Assembly: GCA_021204605.1 (NCBI GenBank) | Contig: JAJPZD010000137.1 | Span: 1 to 38,915, forward strand | Direction: 5' to 3' | Length of the DNA stretch: 38,915 bases | Source of the DNA: Prevotella sp. | GTDB lineage: Bacteria > Bacteroidota > Bacteroidia > Bacteroidales > Bacteroidaceae | Shown: piece by piece, positions 14,888 through 24,200 of the stretch | Layout of the letters: each line of letters opens with the position of its first letter | How positions within the stretch are numbered: position 1 is the stretch's first letter | The notes under the pieces: generated by a model | Databases searched by the model: none | Told to the model about the DNA's origin: nothing | Seen by the model: the letters and a program-made list of their open reading frames with translations, nothing else | Translations under genes and position numbers: made by a program

Positions 14888-15586
14888 ATGCAGGTAAAGA
14901 GAATAACGGATTTTTTAAGAGGTATTAGTGCCAACAACAACCGCCAGTGGTTCAATGATAATAAGTCGGAATATCTGTCTGTGAGGAAGGATTTCGAGGA
15001 TGGAATCAGTAAAGCCATTGTGCGCATTGCCGAGTTCGACCCTTCCATCAAGCATATCACTGTAAAAGACGCAACTTACCGATTTTACCGTGATACACGA
15101 TTCTCTCCCGACAAGTCGCCATACAAGAATCATTTGGGCGCATACATCGCCGCCCATGGCAAGAAGGCGCTGCATGGCGGTTATTATATTCATATCGAGC
15201 CTGGTCACTGTCTTCTCTGTTGTGGCAATTATTGGTTGCCTACCAACATTCTCACGTCCTGTCGCAACGAGATAATGCGTAACATAGATACATGGAGGGA
15301 GATTGTGGAGGATGACAGTTTCATCAACCTGTTCGGCTATCCTGGTAAAGGACAATGGGGCTCATCCAACGGTTTCGGGTTGGAGACGCTTAAAACAGCC
15401 CCTTCAGGTTTTCCCCGTGACTATGAGTTCATACAATACTTGCGGATGAAGGACTATTGTTGCTGGACACAGGTACCCGAAAATTTCTTTGAAGGTGATG
15501 CCTGGCTTGACGAGATGGTTGAAGTGTTTAAGGTGGGCAAGCCTATGATGGATTTCATCAACGCTGTAATAGACGATTATGAATAA
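14888..15586 (+). CDS. DUF2461 / TIGR02453 family protein
   Basis: This 232-residue cytoplasmic protein has the family signature: RGISANNNRQWFNDNKSEY near the N-terminus, then YRFYRDTRFSPDKSPYKNHL (about 64-83) and a GYYIHIEPG strand. The biochemical function of this family is unknown. It begins 45 bases after nth and is the last gene of the nusB-led unit; a weak hairpin follows. No signal peptide or membrane segment is seen. Confidence 0.88.
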   Translation: MQVKRITDFLRGISANNNRQWFNDNKSEYLSVRKDFEDGISKAIVRIAEFDPSIKHITVKDATYRFYRDTRFSPDKSPYKNHLGAYIAAHGKKALHGGYYIHIEPGHCLLCCGNYWLPTNILTSCRNEIMRNIDTWREIVEDDSFINLFGYPGKGQWGSSNGFGLETLKTAPSGFPRDYEFIQYLRMKDYCCWTQVPENFFEGDAWLDEMVEVFKVGKPMMDFINAVIDDYE

Positions 15587-15621
15587 TGGAATATGCCTTT
15601 GCAAAAAAGTTAATCTATATT

Positions 15622-15658
15622 AAAAACGCATTGTGGTATGCTTTAAAAGCGTATTTTT
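15622..15658 (+). terminator. Weak hairpin after the DUF2461 gene
   Basis: AAAAACGC (15622-15629) and GCGTATTTTT (15649-15658) can pair with a small bulge, and a nested GCTTT-A-AAAGC hairpin lies at 15640-15650. The A-run/T-run arrangement suggests a Rho-independent terminator separating the nusB operon from the carboxyltransferase gene. The imperfect stem keeps confidence low. Confidence 0.35.
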
Positions 15659-15710
15659 ACGCACTTTTACTGCCATGTATTGGTAGAACAAATATGTATA
15701 ATCAAAGAAA

Positions 15711-17495
15711 ATGACAGATATGAACAAGAAAAAAATCCAGTTTAGTCTCCTTTATAGGGACATGTGGCAGAGTTCCGGCAAATTCCAGCCACTTAAAGAC
15801 CAGTTAGAGAAGATTGCCCCAGTTATAATAGACATGGGCTGTTTCGCACGTGTGGAGACCAACGGTGGTGCTTTTGAGCAGGTCAACCTGATGGCGGGCG
15901 AGAATCCCAATGATGCTGTGCGTGCTTTCTGCAAGCCATTCAACGAGGTGGGCATCAAGACACACATGCTCGACCGTGGCCTTAACGCATTGCGTATGTA
16001 CCCTGTGCCCGATGATGTACGCCAGTTGATGTACAAGGTAAAGCATGCACAAGGTGTTGACATCCCGCGTATATTCTGCGGACTGAACGATGAGAGGAAC
16101 ATCATCCCGTCAATCAAGTGGGCGGCAGCAGCCGGCATGACACCACAGGCGACGCTTTGTATCACCAATTCACACGTGCATACAGTAGAGTACTACGCTA
16201 AGAAGGCCGACTTGTTTATCGAGGCCGGCGCACCGGAGATATGCTTGAAGGATATGGCGGGCATCGGCAGACCGGCTTTCTTGGGCAGGTTGACAAAGGC
16301 GATAAAAGACAAGCATCCTGACATTATCATTGAATATCACGGTCATTCCGGTCCTGGTCTTTCTATGGCTTCCATGCTTGAGGTTTGCCGCAACGGTGCT
16401 GACATCATTGATACGGCAATAGAGCCTTTGTCATGGGGTAAAGTGCATCCTGACGTTATTTCCGTGCGTGAAATGCTTGCAGATGCTGGTTTTGAAGTGC
16501 CTGAAATAAACATGAACGCATATATGCGTGCCAGAACGCTAACACAGGAGTTTATCGACGATTGGCTCGGCTATTTCATCAACCCTGCCAACAAGCATAC
16601 AAGTTCGCTGTTGCTCGGCTGCGGACTGCCTGGCGGTATGATGGGATCCATGATGGCAGACCTTGGAGGCATTCAAGGTGTGATCAACAATCTGAGGAAG
16701 AAGAAAGGAGAACCAGAACTGACCACCGACGATATGCTCGTGGCTCTGTTCAACGAGGTGGAATATGTATGGCCGAAAGTTGGCTTCCCGCCATTGGTAA
16801 CACCGTTCTCGCAATATGTCAAGAACATCGCCCTGTTCAACCTCCTCACACTCGAACAGGGAAAGGGACGCTATGTGATGATGGACGATTCTGTCTGGGG
16901 CATGATTCTCGGCAAATCAGGTAAGTTGCCAGGTGAATTGGCTCCCGAAATCATAGAACTTGCGAAAAAGCAAGGCAGGGAATTTGTAGATGTTGACCCG
17001 CATACTCTCTACCCTAATACCCTCGATGACTTCCGCAAGGAAATGGACGACAACGGCTGGGATTATGGCAAGGACAATGAGGAGCTATTCGAACTCGCCA
17101 TGCACCCGGAACAGTACCGCAACTACAAGAGCGGTCAGGCAAAGAAAAATTTCCTTGCTGAACTGCAGAAAGCAAAGGATGCTGCTCTTGGCAGCAAGGT
17201 CTCCGTCGAGGAGCTCACAGCCTTCAAACACGCAAAGGCAGACCCGATAACAGCTCCTTACAGCGGTCAGGTGTTCTGGGAAATCGGCGGCGGTAGTGTC
17301 GCAACTCCTACCGTTGAACCGTATATCGGCAAGCAATATGCCGAGGGGGACAATTTCTGCTATATGCACACGCCTTGGGGTGAGCTCCTTACCGTTCCTG
17401 CCGCACTCGGTGGAAAACTCGTTGAAATCAAGGCAAAACAGGGCACAAGAGTAAGAAGAGGAGACGTGATTGCCTATATTGAGAGAAACCATTAA
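15711..17495 (+). CDS. Carboxyltransferase of the oxaloacetate decarboxylase alpha / pyruvate carboxylase B type, biotin lysine absent
   Basis: The protein has 594 residues (start 15711; a second ATG at 15720 is equally possible). The TIM-barrel carboxyltransferase domain keeps the metal and catalytic residues: Asp17 (YRDMWQS), Lys180 (ICLKDMAG) and the His210/His212 pair (EYHGHSG), at almost the same numbers as in OadA proteins. The conserved PycA/OadA C-terminal region follows (GGMMGSMM, PPLVTPFSQ). The last about 80 residues have the biotinyl-domain outline (ITAPYSGQV, then VPAALGGKLVEIKAKQGTRV and RGDVIAYIE), but where an A-M-K-M biotin site should be, the sequence is CYMHTPWGELLTVPA, without lysine. 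It may use a separate biotin carrier or have a changed role. No biotin carboxylase or membrane decarboxylase subunit lies nearby. The gene is flanked by terminator-like hairpins, so it is monocistronic. Confidence 0.82.
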   Translation: MTDMNKKKIQFSLLYRDMWQSSGKFQPLKDQLEKIAPVIIDMGCFARVETNGGAFEQVNLMAGENPNDAVRAFCKPFNEVGIKTHMLDRGLNALRMYPVPDDVRQLMYKVKHAQGVDIPRIFCGLNDERNIIPSIKWAAAAGMTPQATLCITNSHVHTVEYYAKKADLFIEAGAPEICLKDMAGIGRPAFLGRLTKAIKDKHPDIIIEYHGHSGPGLSMASMLEVCRNGADIIDTAIEPLSWGKVHPDVISVREMLADAGFEVPEINMNAYMRARTLTQEFIDDWLGYFINPANKHTSSLLLGCGLPGGMMGSMMADLGGIQGVINNLRKKKGEPELTTDDMLVALFNEVEYVWPKVGFPPLVTPFSQYVKNIALFNLLTLEQGKGRYVMMDDSVWGMILGKSGKLPGELAPEIIELAKKQGREFVDVDPHTLYPNTLDDFRKEMDDNGWDYGKDNEELFELAMHPEQYRNYKSGQAKKNFLAELQKAKDAALGSKVSVEELTAFKHAKADPITAPYSGQVFWEIGGGSVATPTVEPYIGKQYAEGDNFCYMHTPWGELLTVPAALGGKLVEIKAKQGTRVRRGDVIAYIERNH

Positions 17496-17540
17496 TTATA
17501 AATTGATAATATTACTGATTGGTTTCTTCGTTGCATAACC

Positions 17541-17576
17541 AAAAACGGCACTACAGATATTTGCAGTGCCGTTTTT
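17541..17576. terminator. Bidirectional Rho-independent terminator
   Basis: AAAAACGGCACT (17541-17552) is perfectly repeated in inverse as AGTGCCGTTTTT (17565-17576), with a 12-base loop. Poly-A and poly-T flanks allow function on both strands, fitting its position between the carboxyltransferase gene (+) and the convergent outer-membrane protein gene (-). Confidence 0.9.
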
Positions 17577-17594
17577 ATGATTATTTAGAAGATT

Positions 17595-18221
17595 TCAGAA
17601 CATATACGTTAGCTGTACTGAATAGGTGTTGTCTTTGGGATTAATGGCCTTCCATTGGTCGGTAGGATTATGCAGGCTCTTGCTCCAACCGATGCCAAGT
17701 TGCCAATGCGAAACAATCACACCGACACATGTCTTGAAACCATAATCGAGACGCTTGTATTTACCGCTTTTGTAGATGTTGTCAATGTCATACTCGGGGA
17801 AACTCTCCGGCAGATTCTCAATCTTGCTGTTTCCCCAAAGACCGTAAGCGATGTATGGCCCCGCTTCTATGAACACTCCCATATTGTCGCTAAGATGATA
17901 GATGTATTTTGCCATAACCGGCAGTTCAAGTGAATAATACTTGCAGACCCAGTTGTGCCCGCTATCCCCATTCTCTGATATGTAAACCAAATTATCCTTC
18001 CAACCTTTCGATGTCAACAACAAGGCGACATTCATCGCCCAGTCGTTGTTCTTCTCTGTGAATGTATATTCACCTTTTATACCGACATCAAAACCGATAC
18101 GGCTATTGTAACCCTTTGGCTGGGAAATCAACAAACCTCCCGTTACACCGTATCTCAATTCCTGTGAATAAGAATACATGCTTACCAAACATAACAATAA
18201 CAGCAACAAATACTTTCGCAT
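17595..18221 (-). CDS. Small outer-membrane beta-barrel protein (PorT/OMP_b-brl family)
   Basis: The protein has 208 residues. The signal peptide (MRKYLLLLLLCLVSMYSYS-QE) is clear. The mature part consists of alternating amphipathic strands (LRYGVTGGLLIS, FDVGIKGEYTF, DWAMNVALLLTSKGW, YYSLELPVMAKYIYH, MGVFIEAGPYIAYGLWG, DYGFKTCVGVIVSHWQLGIG) and ends in YSVQLTYMF, the terminal phenylalanine typical of BAM-assembled barrels. This resembles the PorT/outer-membrane beta-barrel family of Bacteroidota with about eight strands. Ligand and role are unknown. A -7 element lies about 70 bases upstream, and a shared terminator separates it from the gene that faces it. Confidence 0.85.
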   Translation of the reverse strand: MRKYLLLLLLCLVSMYSYSQELRYGVTGGLLISQPKGYNSRIGFDVGIKGEYTFTEKNNDWAMNVALLLTSKGWKDNLVYISENGDSGHNWVCKYYSLELPVMAKYIYHLSDNMGVFIEAGPYIAYGLWGNSKIENLPESFPEYDIDNIYKSGKYKRLDYGFKTCVGVIVSHWQLGIGWSKSLHNPTDQWKAINPKDNTYSVQLTYMF

Positions 18222-18291
18222 ACTATATTCAAATTGAAAATTAAAAAAACACTGATAAAATCTTGGTGAATGTCAGGAACATAGAACTTAA

Positions 18292-18299
18292 CAAAAGTA
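18292..18299 (-). promoter_or_regulatory. -7 promoter element for the outer-membrane barrel gene
   Basis: The minus strand reads TACTTTTG (TAnnTTTG consensus), giving a leader of roughly 65 bases. No properly spaced -33 element was found. Confidence 0.4.
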
Positions 18300-18492
18300 C
18301 AAATAATTTTCAACAATCGAAATTATTTTGCAATAAAACTGATATTTGCATGATTATCGGCATGACAACTTTAGTATTAGATTATAATTCAAAATGTAAA
18401 TATAGTTATGCTTTTCAACTCAATGCAGCAATTTATGAAAAACGAATTTCTTAAATTCTTTACATGTTTATCCTGTTGTTAGATATTTTTAT

Positions 18493-18500
18493 TATCTTTG
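18493..18500 (+). promoter_or_regulatory. -7 promoter element for the hsdMSR operon
   Basis: TATCTTTG fits the Bacteroidota -7 consensus 57 bases upstream of the hsdM ATG. The -33 region is poor: only a T-rich stretch (about 18467-18470) is near the right distance, perhaps a weak promoter. Confidence 0.5.
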
Positions 18501-18557
18501 CATGGTAAATAAAATCATTGGGATGTAAATTACAAAGGTTGGAATATTAATTTGAAA

Positions 18558-20150
18558 ATGGCTAAGAAAGCGACAAATAAGAAGAGCAATCTCCCGATGG
18601 AGGAGGTATTATGGAAAACGTGTGATGATTTGCGTGGTTCAATTGAGCCAAGCGAGTACAAGCACGTTGTACTGTCTTTGATATTCCTGAAATATGCGGG
18701 GTTCCATTTCGAGAAACGCCGTAGGGAGATTATTGCCGATGGATTGGAGGCTTTTGTCAACAAAGTGGAGTTCTATGCCGCGAAAAACGTGTTTTATCTT
18801 CCAGAAAACGCCAGATGGCAGTATCTGAAAGAAAACGCCAAACAGCCTAACATAGCAACAATAGTGGACAAGGCTCTTGCTGACATCGAAAAGGAGAACA
18901 AGCCATTGCATGGGGCATTGCCAAACAACTATTACAGTTCGATAGACATTAAGCCAGAGGTTCTTGGCTCACTCATAGACAAAATTGATGGACTTGACAA
19001 CATTCTTGTCTCGGCTGATGGCGATGACATAATAGGTCGTGTATATGAGTATTTTCTTTCTAAGTTTGCCATTAAAGAGGGAAAAGGAAAGGGCGAGTTT
19101 TATACGCCGAAAACCATCGTCAACCTCATTGCAGAGATGATAGAGCCATACGATGGCATAATCTATGACCCATGCTGCGGTTCTGGCGGCATGTTCGTAC
19201 AGTCAATGAAGTTTGTTGAGAGTCATCATGGCAACCGTCGCAAGGTATCTGTTTACGGTCAGGAATACACCACAACGACATTCAAACTTGCAAAGATGAA
19301 TCTTGCGATACGAGGCATTGCCGCCAACCTTGGAGACTATGCCGCAAATACATTTACAGATGACCTCCACAAAGACCTGAAAGCTGATTTTATCATGGCG
19401 AATCCGCCATTCAACCAGAAAAGCTGGAGAGGACAAAACCAGCTTGCTGATGACCCTCGTTGGGATGGCTATGAGACACCGCCTGTCTCGAATGCCAACT
19501 ATGCCTGGATTCTTAACATCATCAGTAAGCTGTCGTGCAACGGTGTTGCAGGATTTATCCTTGCCAATGGTGCATTGAGTGCCGATGGCGTTGAGGGTGA
19601 AATACGACGCAAGATTATTGAGCGCGGTCTTGTAGAGGCGATTGTAATTCTTCCCCGAAACCTTTTTTATTCCACAGACATATCCGTAACACTTTGGATT
19701 CTCAATGCGAACAAAAAGGCCCGCATTGTAAACCGCAATGGTGAGGAGATACATTACCGGGACCGTGAGAAAGAAATACTTTTCATAGACATGCGTCAAA
19801 TGGGCGAGCCTTTTGAGAAGAAATATGTCCGTTTTACCGATGATGACATTCAGAAAGTCGCTTCAACCTATCACAACTGGCAGCGTGAAGGGCATAACGA
19901 CACATACAAGGATATTCCCGAATTTTGCAAGTCTGTCAACATAGATGAACCTGATGGTGTTGCGGATAAAGGTTTCTCTCTCGTGCCTTCAAAATATATC
20001 GAGTTTGTCAACCGTGATGAGTCGGTTGATTTTGACACACGTATGAAAGAGTTGCAAACTGAACTAACCAACATTCTTCGTGCGGAAGATGAAAGCCGCA
20101 AAGATGTACTTGATGTTTTCAAAAACTATGGTTATGAAATCAAATTATAA
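18558..20150 (+). CDS. hsdM: Type I restriction-modification DNA methyltransferase subunit
   Basis: The protein has 530 residues from the ATG at 18558 (a TTG two codons earlier is possible). It is the adenine-N6 methylating subunit, which acts with HsdS and is also needed for restriction. The N-terminal HsdM_N helical domain (about 10-150) begins with VLWKTCDDLRGSIEPSEYKH. The S-adenosylmethionine motif is DPCCGSGGM from Asp204, and the catalytic motif IV is NPPF at 282-285 (MANPPFNQKSW). GEFYTPKTIVNLI precedes motif I as in other HsdM proteins. All motifs are intact. The end overlaps hsdS by 17 bases, so the two subunits are likely made in coupled amounts. Confidence 0.95.
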   Translation: MAKKATNKKSNLPMEEVLWKTCDDLRGSIEPSEYKHVVLSLIFLKYAGFHFEKRRREIIADGLEAFVNKVEFYAAKNVFYLPENARWQYLKENAKQPNIATIVDKALADIEKENKPLHGALPNNYYSSIDIKPEVLGSLIDKIDGLDNILVSADGDDIIGRVYEYFLSKFAIKEGKGKGEFYTPKTIVNLIAEMIEPYDGIIYDPCCGSGGMFVQSMKFVESHHGNRRKVSVYGQEYTTTTFKLAKMNLAIRGIAANLGDYAANTFTDDLHKDLKADFIMANPPFNQKSWRGQNQLADDPRWDGYETPPVSNANYAWILNIISKLSCNGVAGFILANGALSADGVEGEIRRKIIERGLVEAIVILPRNLFYSTDISVTLWILNANKKARIVNRNGEEIHYRDREKEILFIDMRQMGEPFEKKYVRFTDDDIQKVASTYHNWQREGHNDTYKDIPEFCKSVNIDEPDGVADKGFSLVPSKYIEFVNRDESVDFDTRMKELQTELTNILRAEDESRKDVLDVFKNYGYEIKL

Positions 20151-21219
20151 GCGTCTTGGCGATTATATCCGACAAGTGGATGTCCGCAATAGTGATTTGA
20201 CGGTAAACAAGCTACTTGGATTGAGTATATCCAAAGAGTTTATCCCTTCTATTGCAAACACTATCGGAACTGATATGTCAACTTATAAGATTGTCAAACC
20301 ATACCAATTTGCATACGTTCCTGTAACATCACGCAATGGCGAAAAAATTACTGTTTCACTTTATAAAGGAAACGAAGATTGTATTATCTCGCAAGCTTAT
20401 ATTGTATTTGATATTATTGACAATGAAGAACTTTTGCCAGAATATCTTATGATGTGGTTTAGGCGACCAGAATTTGACCGTTATGCACGTTTCAAATCAC
20501 ATGGTTCAGCACGTGAGGTTTTTGAATGGGATGAAATGTGCAATGTCCTGTTATCTGTCCCCCCTATTGAAGAACAGCGTAAGATAGCAGAAGAATATAA
20601 AGCCTTGGAGCAACGTATAGCAAACAACAATCGTCTTATCGCCACACTCGAATCAACTGCACAAACAATCTACAAAAAAATGTTCGTCGATGATATCGAT
20701 GAAGAAAACCTTCCAAATGGGTGGAGAATGGGAAAAATAAAAGATATTGCTAATTGTTCCTATGGTAAAATGCCGAATCTAAAAAACAAAGGCAATATTC
20801 CCGTTTTTAGCGGATATGGAGTTGTAGGTTCATGTGAAGAAGAAATGTTCTCAAAACAACATATCATTGTAATTGCTCGAGGAGATTCTGGTTCAGGCCG
20901 TGTTGTCCGATCTCCTAAAAAGTTTTTTCTGACAAATTTAGCCATAGCAATACTCCTTAAAGATGAACGATACCGAGAATATCTATATCAATATTTGCAG
21001 ACACAAGACACATATTCACTGCGAACTGGTTCAGCCCAAGCGCAAGTAACGATTAATAATCTTGAAGATTTTGATATTATGATCCCCCCACTATCAAAAT
21101 GTGAGGATTACTATAATACCGTAACATATCTTTATAAATACATTGATTTAATCAAGAAAGAAGAAAAAGTTTTAACAACTATTCTTTCATTACTACTTAC
21201 GAAATTAACAAAAATATAA
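20134..21219 (+). CDS. hsdS: Type I restriction-modification specificity subunit
   Basis: The protein has 361 residues. The ATG at 20134 (MKSNYKRLGDYIRQVD) is chosen over the open frame from 20080, as it begins right at the first target-recognition domain and overlaps hsdM by only 17 bases. TRD1 covers about 4-150, ending in VPPIEEQRKIAEEYKALEQR, the central conserved helix; TRD2 begins at about 193 (GWRMGKIKDIANCSYG) and ends with the second helix (IPPLSKCEDYYNTVTYLYKYI). The two TRDs read the two halves of a bipartite DNA target, which cannot be predicted by eye. Base composition is clearly richer in A+T than hsdM and hsdR, strongest near the 3' end, a usual sign of TRD exchange. No second hsdS or recombinase is present. 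Confidence 0.92.
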   Translation: MKSNYKRLGDYIRQVDVRNSDLTVNKLLGLSISKEFIPSIANTIGTDMSTYKIVKPYQFAYVPVTSRNGEKITVSLYKGNEDCIISQAYIVFDIIDNEELLPEYLMMWFRRPEFDRYARFKSHGSAREVFEWDEMCNVLLSVPPIEEQRKIAEEYKALEQRIANNNRLIATLESTAQTIYKKMFVDDIDEENLPNGWRMGKIKDIANCSYGKMPNLKNKGNIPVFSGYGVVGSCEEEMFSKQHIIVIARGDSGSGRVVRSPKKFFLTNLAIAILLKDERYREYLYQYLQTQDTYSLRTGSAQAQVTINNLEDFDIMIPPLSKCEDYYNTVTYLYKYIDLIKKEEKVLTTILSLLLTKLTKI

Positions 21220-21221
21220 TA

Positions 21222-21238
21222 CGAACCGAAATTCGTTC
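21222..21238 (+). terminator. Short imperfect hairpin between hsdS and hsdR
   Basis: GAACCGAA (21223-21230) and TTCGTTC (21232-21238) form a short stem with one bulged base and almost no loop, followed by TTTAATAC. It could be an attenuator reducing hsdR expression relative to hsdMS, or just chance. The small loop makes it doubtful. Confidence 0.2.
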
Positions 21239-21273
21239 TTTAATACTTACAAAGATAGGACAATAGAAACAGT

Positions 21274-24200
21274 ATGGCAACATTCAATGAGGCACAATTA
21301 GAGCAGGCGTTTATCGAGCTTTTCAAGAAAGAGGGCTACGATTACGTATATGGGGACAACATCGAGCGAGACCATCGTGATGTAATTCTCTATAATGACC
21401 TGCGTGCCTTTCTGAATAGCAGATACAAGAAAGTAGATATTACAGATGATGAAATAACAAGAGTGATTCAACGTCTTGAAGCAACTGAGGGCGGAGGAAT
21501 ATATGCGGAAAACGTTGAAGCGATGCGACTGATTCAAGAGGGTTGCTCAATAAAGCGGACAATCACAAAGCTGCCTAATCTATTTGTGAATTTCATTGAC
21601 TATGAGGATATAGACAAGAACAACTTTAAGTTCGTCAATCAGTTTGAAATTGATGGGGAAAACCGCCGAATACCCGACGGCATTGTCTTTGTGAACGGCA
21701 TTCCGTTGGTTGTATTTGAATTCAAGAATGCTATAAAGGAGAATACCACAATAGAAAACGCATACAGACAGTTGACAAACCGTTATCGCCGTGATATTCC
21801 CAAACTGTTCCGTTATAATGCCTTTCTGGTTATCAGTGATGGAGTGAACAACCGAATCGGGTCGTTGTTCTCATCGTACGAGAATTTTTATGGCTGGCAC
21901 AAAACAGAGGCAACAGACACCATACTCAACAAGGCTTTTGATTCCATGTTCACTATGATGAGCGGATTGTTCCGCAAGAGCCGACTGCTTGATGTGGTGC
22001 ATAACTTCATATTCTTCCCTGACACCCCAAAGCATGAGGACAAGATTGTTTGCCGTTATCCGCAATATTTCGCCACAACAGAATTGTTTAAGAACGTGTT
22101 GGAACATTCACGCATAAAATACGATGGGGATGGCAAAGGTGGAACATATTTCGGTGCTACTGGTTGCGGCAAGTCGTTCACCATGCTTTTCCTTGCCCGC
22201 CAATTAATGCGGTGCAAGCATTTAAGCAGTCCTACGATAGTGCTTATCACCGACCGCACCGACCTCGATGACCAACTTGCCAAGACATTTCTCAATGCCA
22301 AGAAGTTTATTGGTGACTCCCATATCGTGCAGGTAAACAGTCGTGATGACCTGAAAAACCAACTTGACAACCGCACGGCAGGAGGAGTATTTCTTACAAC
22401 AATTCAGAAATTCGTGGAAACTACAGGTTTGTTGAGCAAGCGAGCTAACATTATCTGTATATCAGATGAAGCCCACCGCTCACAGGCTGGCATCACACAA
22501 AAAACCACTATCTCTGAAAAGGGAGTGAAACAACACTATGGCTTTGCCAAATATCTTAGAGATTCATTTCCCAACGCCACATACATTGGATTTACAGGTA
22601 CACCTCTCGACAATACCACCAGAATATTCGGCAAGATTGTTGACCGCTATACTATGACAGAGGCAGTGGCAGATGGTATAACCAGCAAAATCGTCTATGA
22701 GGGGCGTGCCGCCAAGGTGATGATCGATTCCGAAAAAGTCCAGGAGATTGAGAAATATTATGAGGAGTGCAAGAAAGAAGGGGCAAATGACTATCAGATT
22801 GATGAGAGCAAGAAAACGATGACACGGATTGATGTCATTCTGAATGACCCCGACTTGCTAAAAAGAATCGCGCAGGATATAGTGGAGCATTATGAAAAGC
22901 GAGTAGCTGAAGGCTCAACGGTGGAGGGCAAGGCAATGATAGTATGCAGTTGTCGCCCCATTGCCTGGAATCTCTTTCAGGCAATAACCAAAATCCGTCC
23001 TGAGTGGCGTGAGGAGAAGGAATGTGTTGCTGGTGAGACTCTCACAGAGAAAGAGAGGAAAGAGATTATGCCTATGCCCCGAATTGCCATGGTGATAACA
23101 CGTGACAAGGATAAAGACAGCGATGAACTGTATAATCTTCTTGGCAATGACGACTACCGTAAAAAACTCGACAAGCAGTTCAAGGAAGTGAAAAGCAACT
23201 TCAAGATTGCCATTGTGGTGGATATGTGGATAACGGGATTTGACGTGCCTTGTCTCGATACAATGTATTGTTTCAAACCTCTCCACATGCATACCTTGAT
23301 TCAGACAATCTCACGTGTCAACAGAGTATATCCAGGCAAAGAGAAAGGGCTTGTTGTGGATTATTTGGGTATAAAACGACAGATGAACGAAGCCCTACAT
23401 GTGTATGCCGGCAACAGTGATGTTGAAGGGCCTGACCTTGAAACGATTGAAACATCTGTCAAAGTAGTTAAAGACGAACTCGACATTATCCGAAAACTGT
23501 TCCGCAAATTTGAGTATGCCGCATATTTTAACTCTAAACCACTCGATCAATTGAATATTTTGCAGAACGCTGCGGAGTTCATACAAAAGACAAAGGAAAC
23601 AGAAACCCGTTTTATGAACCACTGCAAGAAGATGAAATTGGCGTACGATATTTGCTGCAATTCATTAGACATTTCACATAATGATGATAACGACATTCAT
23701 TTCTTCATAGCTGTCCGTTCGATAATATTCAAACTGACCCGTGGAAACGCACCGGATGCGGTGAAGATGAATAAACATGTCGCTGAAATGCTGAAAGATG
23801 CTCTTATATCAAATGAAGTAGAGGAAATAAACAAGATTGGTGTCGCCAACGATAAGGAAATTGACCTGCTCTCATCTGAATATATGGAAAGAATAGAGAA
23901 AATTCCATATAAGAATACAAAGGTAAAGCTGATGGAACAGTTGTTGAGAAAAGTCATTGATTCGTTCCGTAAGATAAACAAACAGATGGGTGTTGATTTC
24001 ACAAAACGGCTGAATGATATCGTGAAAAAATACAATGACCGTTCTGACGATGCCGCACTTGCCAACGATGTCATAGATGATGTAGTCAATGAAATGAAAC
24101 AGCTGTTTAAAGATGTGGCAAAAGAGCGCAAGGCAGGAAACGCATTAGGTCTTACCATAGAGGAAAAGGCATTCTTCGACATCCTCAAAGCCGTCGCCAT

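Larger units (their letters stand above)
18222..18557. other. Divergent intergenic region between the barrel gene and hsdM
   Basis: This 336-base gene-free stretch is very AT-rich. It holds a minus-strand -7 element for the barrel gene (18292-18299) and a plus-strand -7 element for hsdM (18493-18500). A 63-codon open frame at 18263-18454 lacks a ribosome-binding site and coding character. I see no further repeat, RNA gene or attachment site in it. Confidence 0.6.

Noticed and set aside
14915..15355. 146-codon open frame opposite the DUF2461 gene
   Set aside because: Shadow of a conserved family protein; no independent support.
18263..18454. Small open frame in the barrel/hsdM intergenic region
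   Set aside because: No ribosome-binding site, asparagine/lysine-rich chance composition, and it lies over the promoter region of the divergent gene.
19203..19799. 198-codon open frame on the minus strand inside hsdM
   Set aside because: It is wholly antisense to conserved hsdM motifs; it has no recognisable domain or start context.
20134..21219. Phase-variable hsdS inversion system
   Set aside because: There is only one hsdS copy, no inverted partner copy and no site-specific recombinase in the window.
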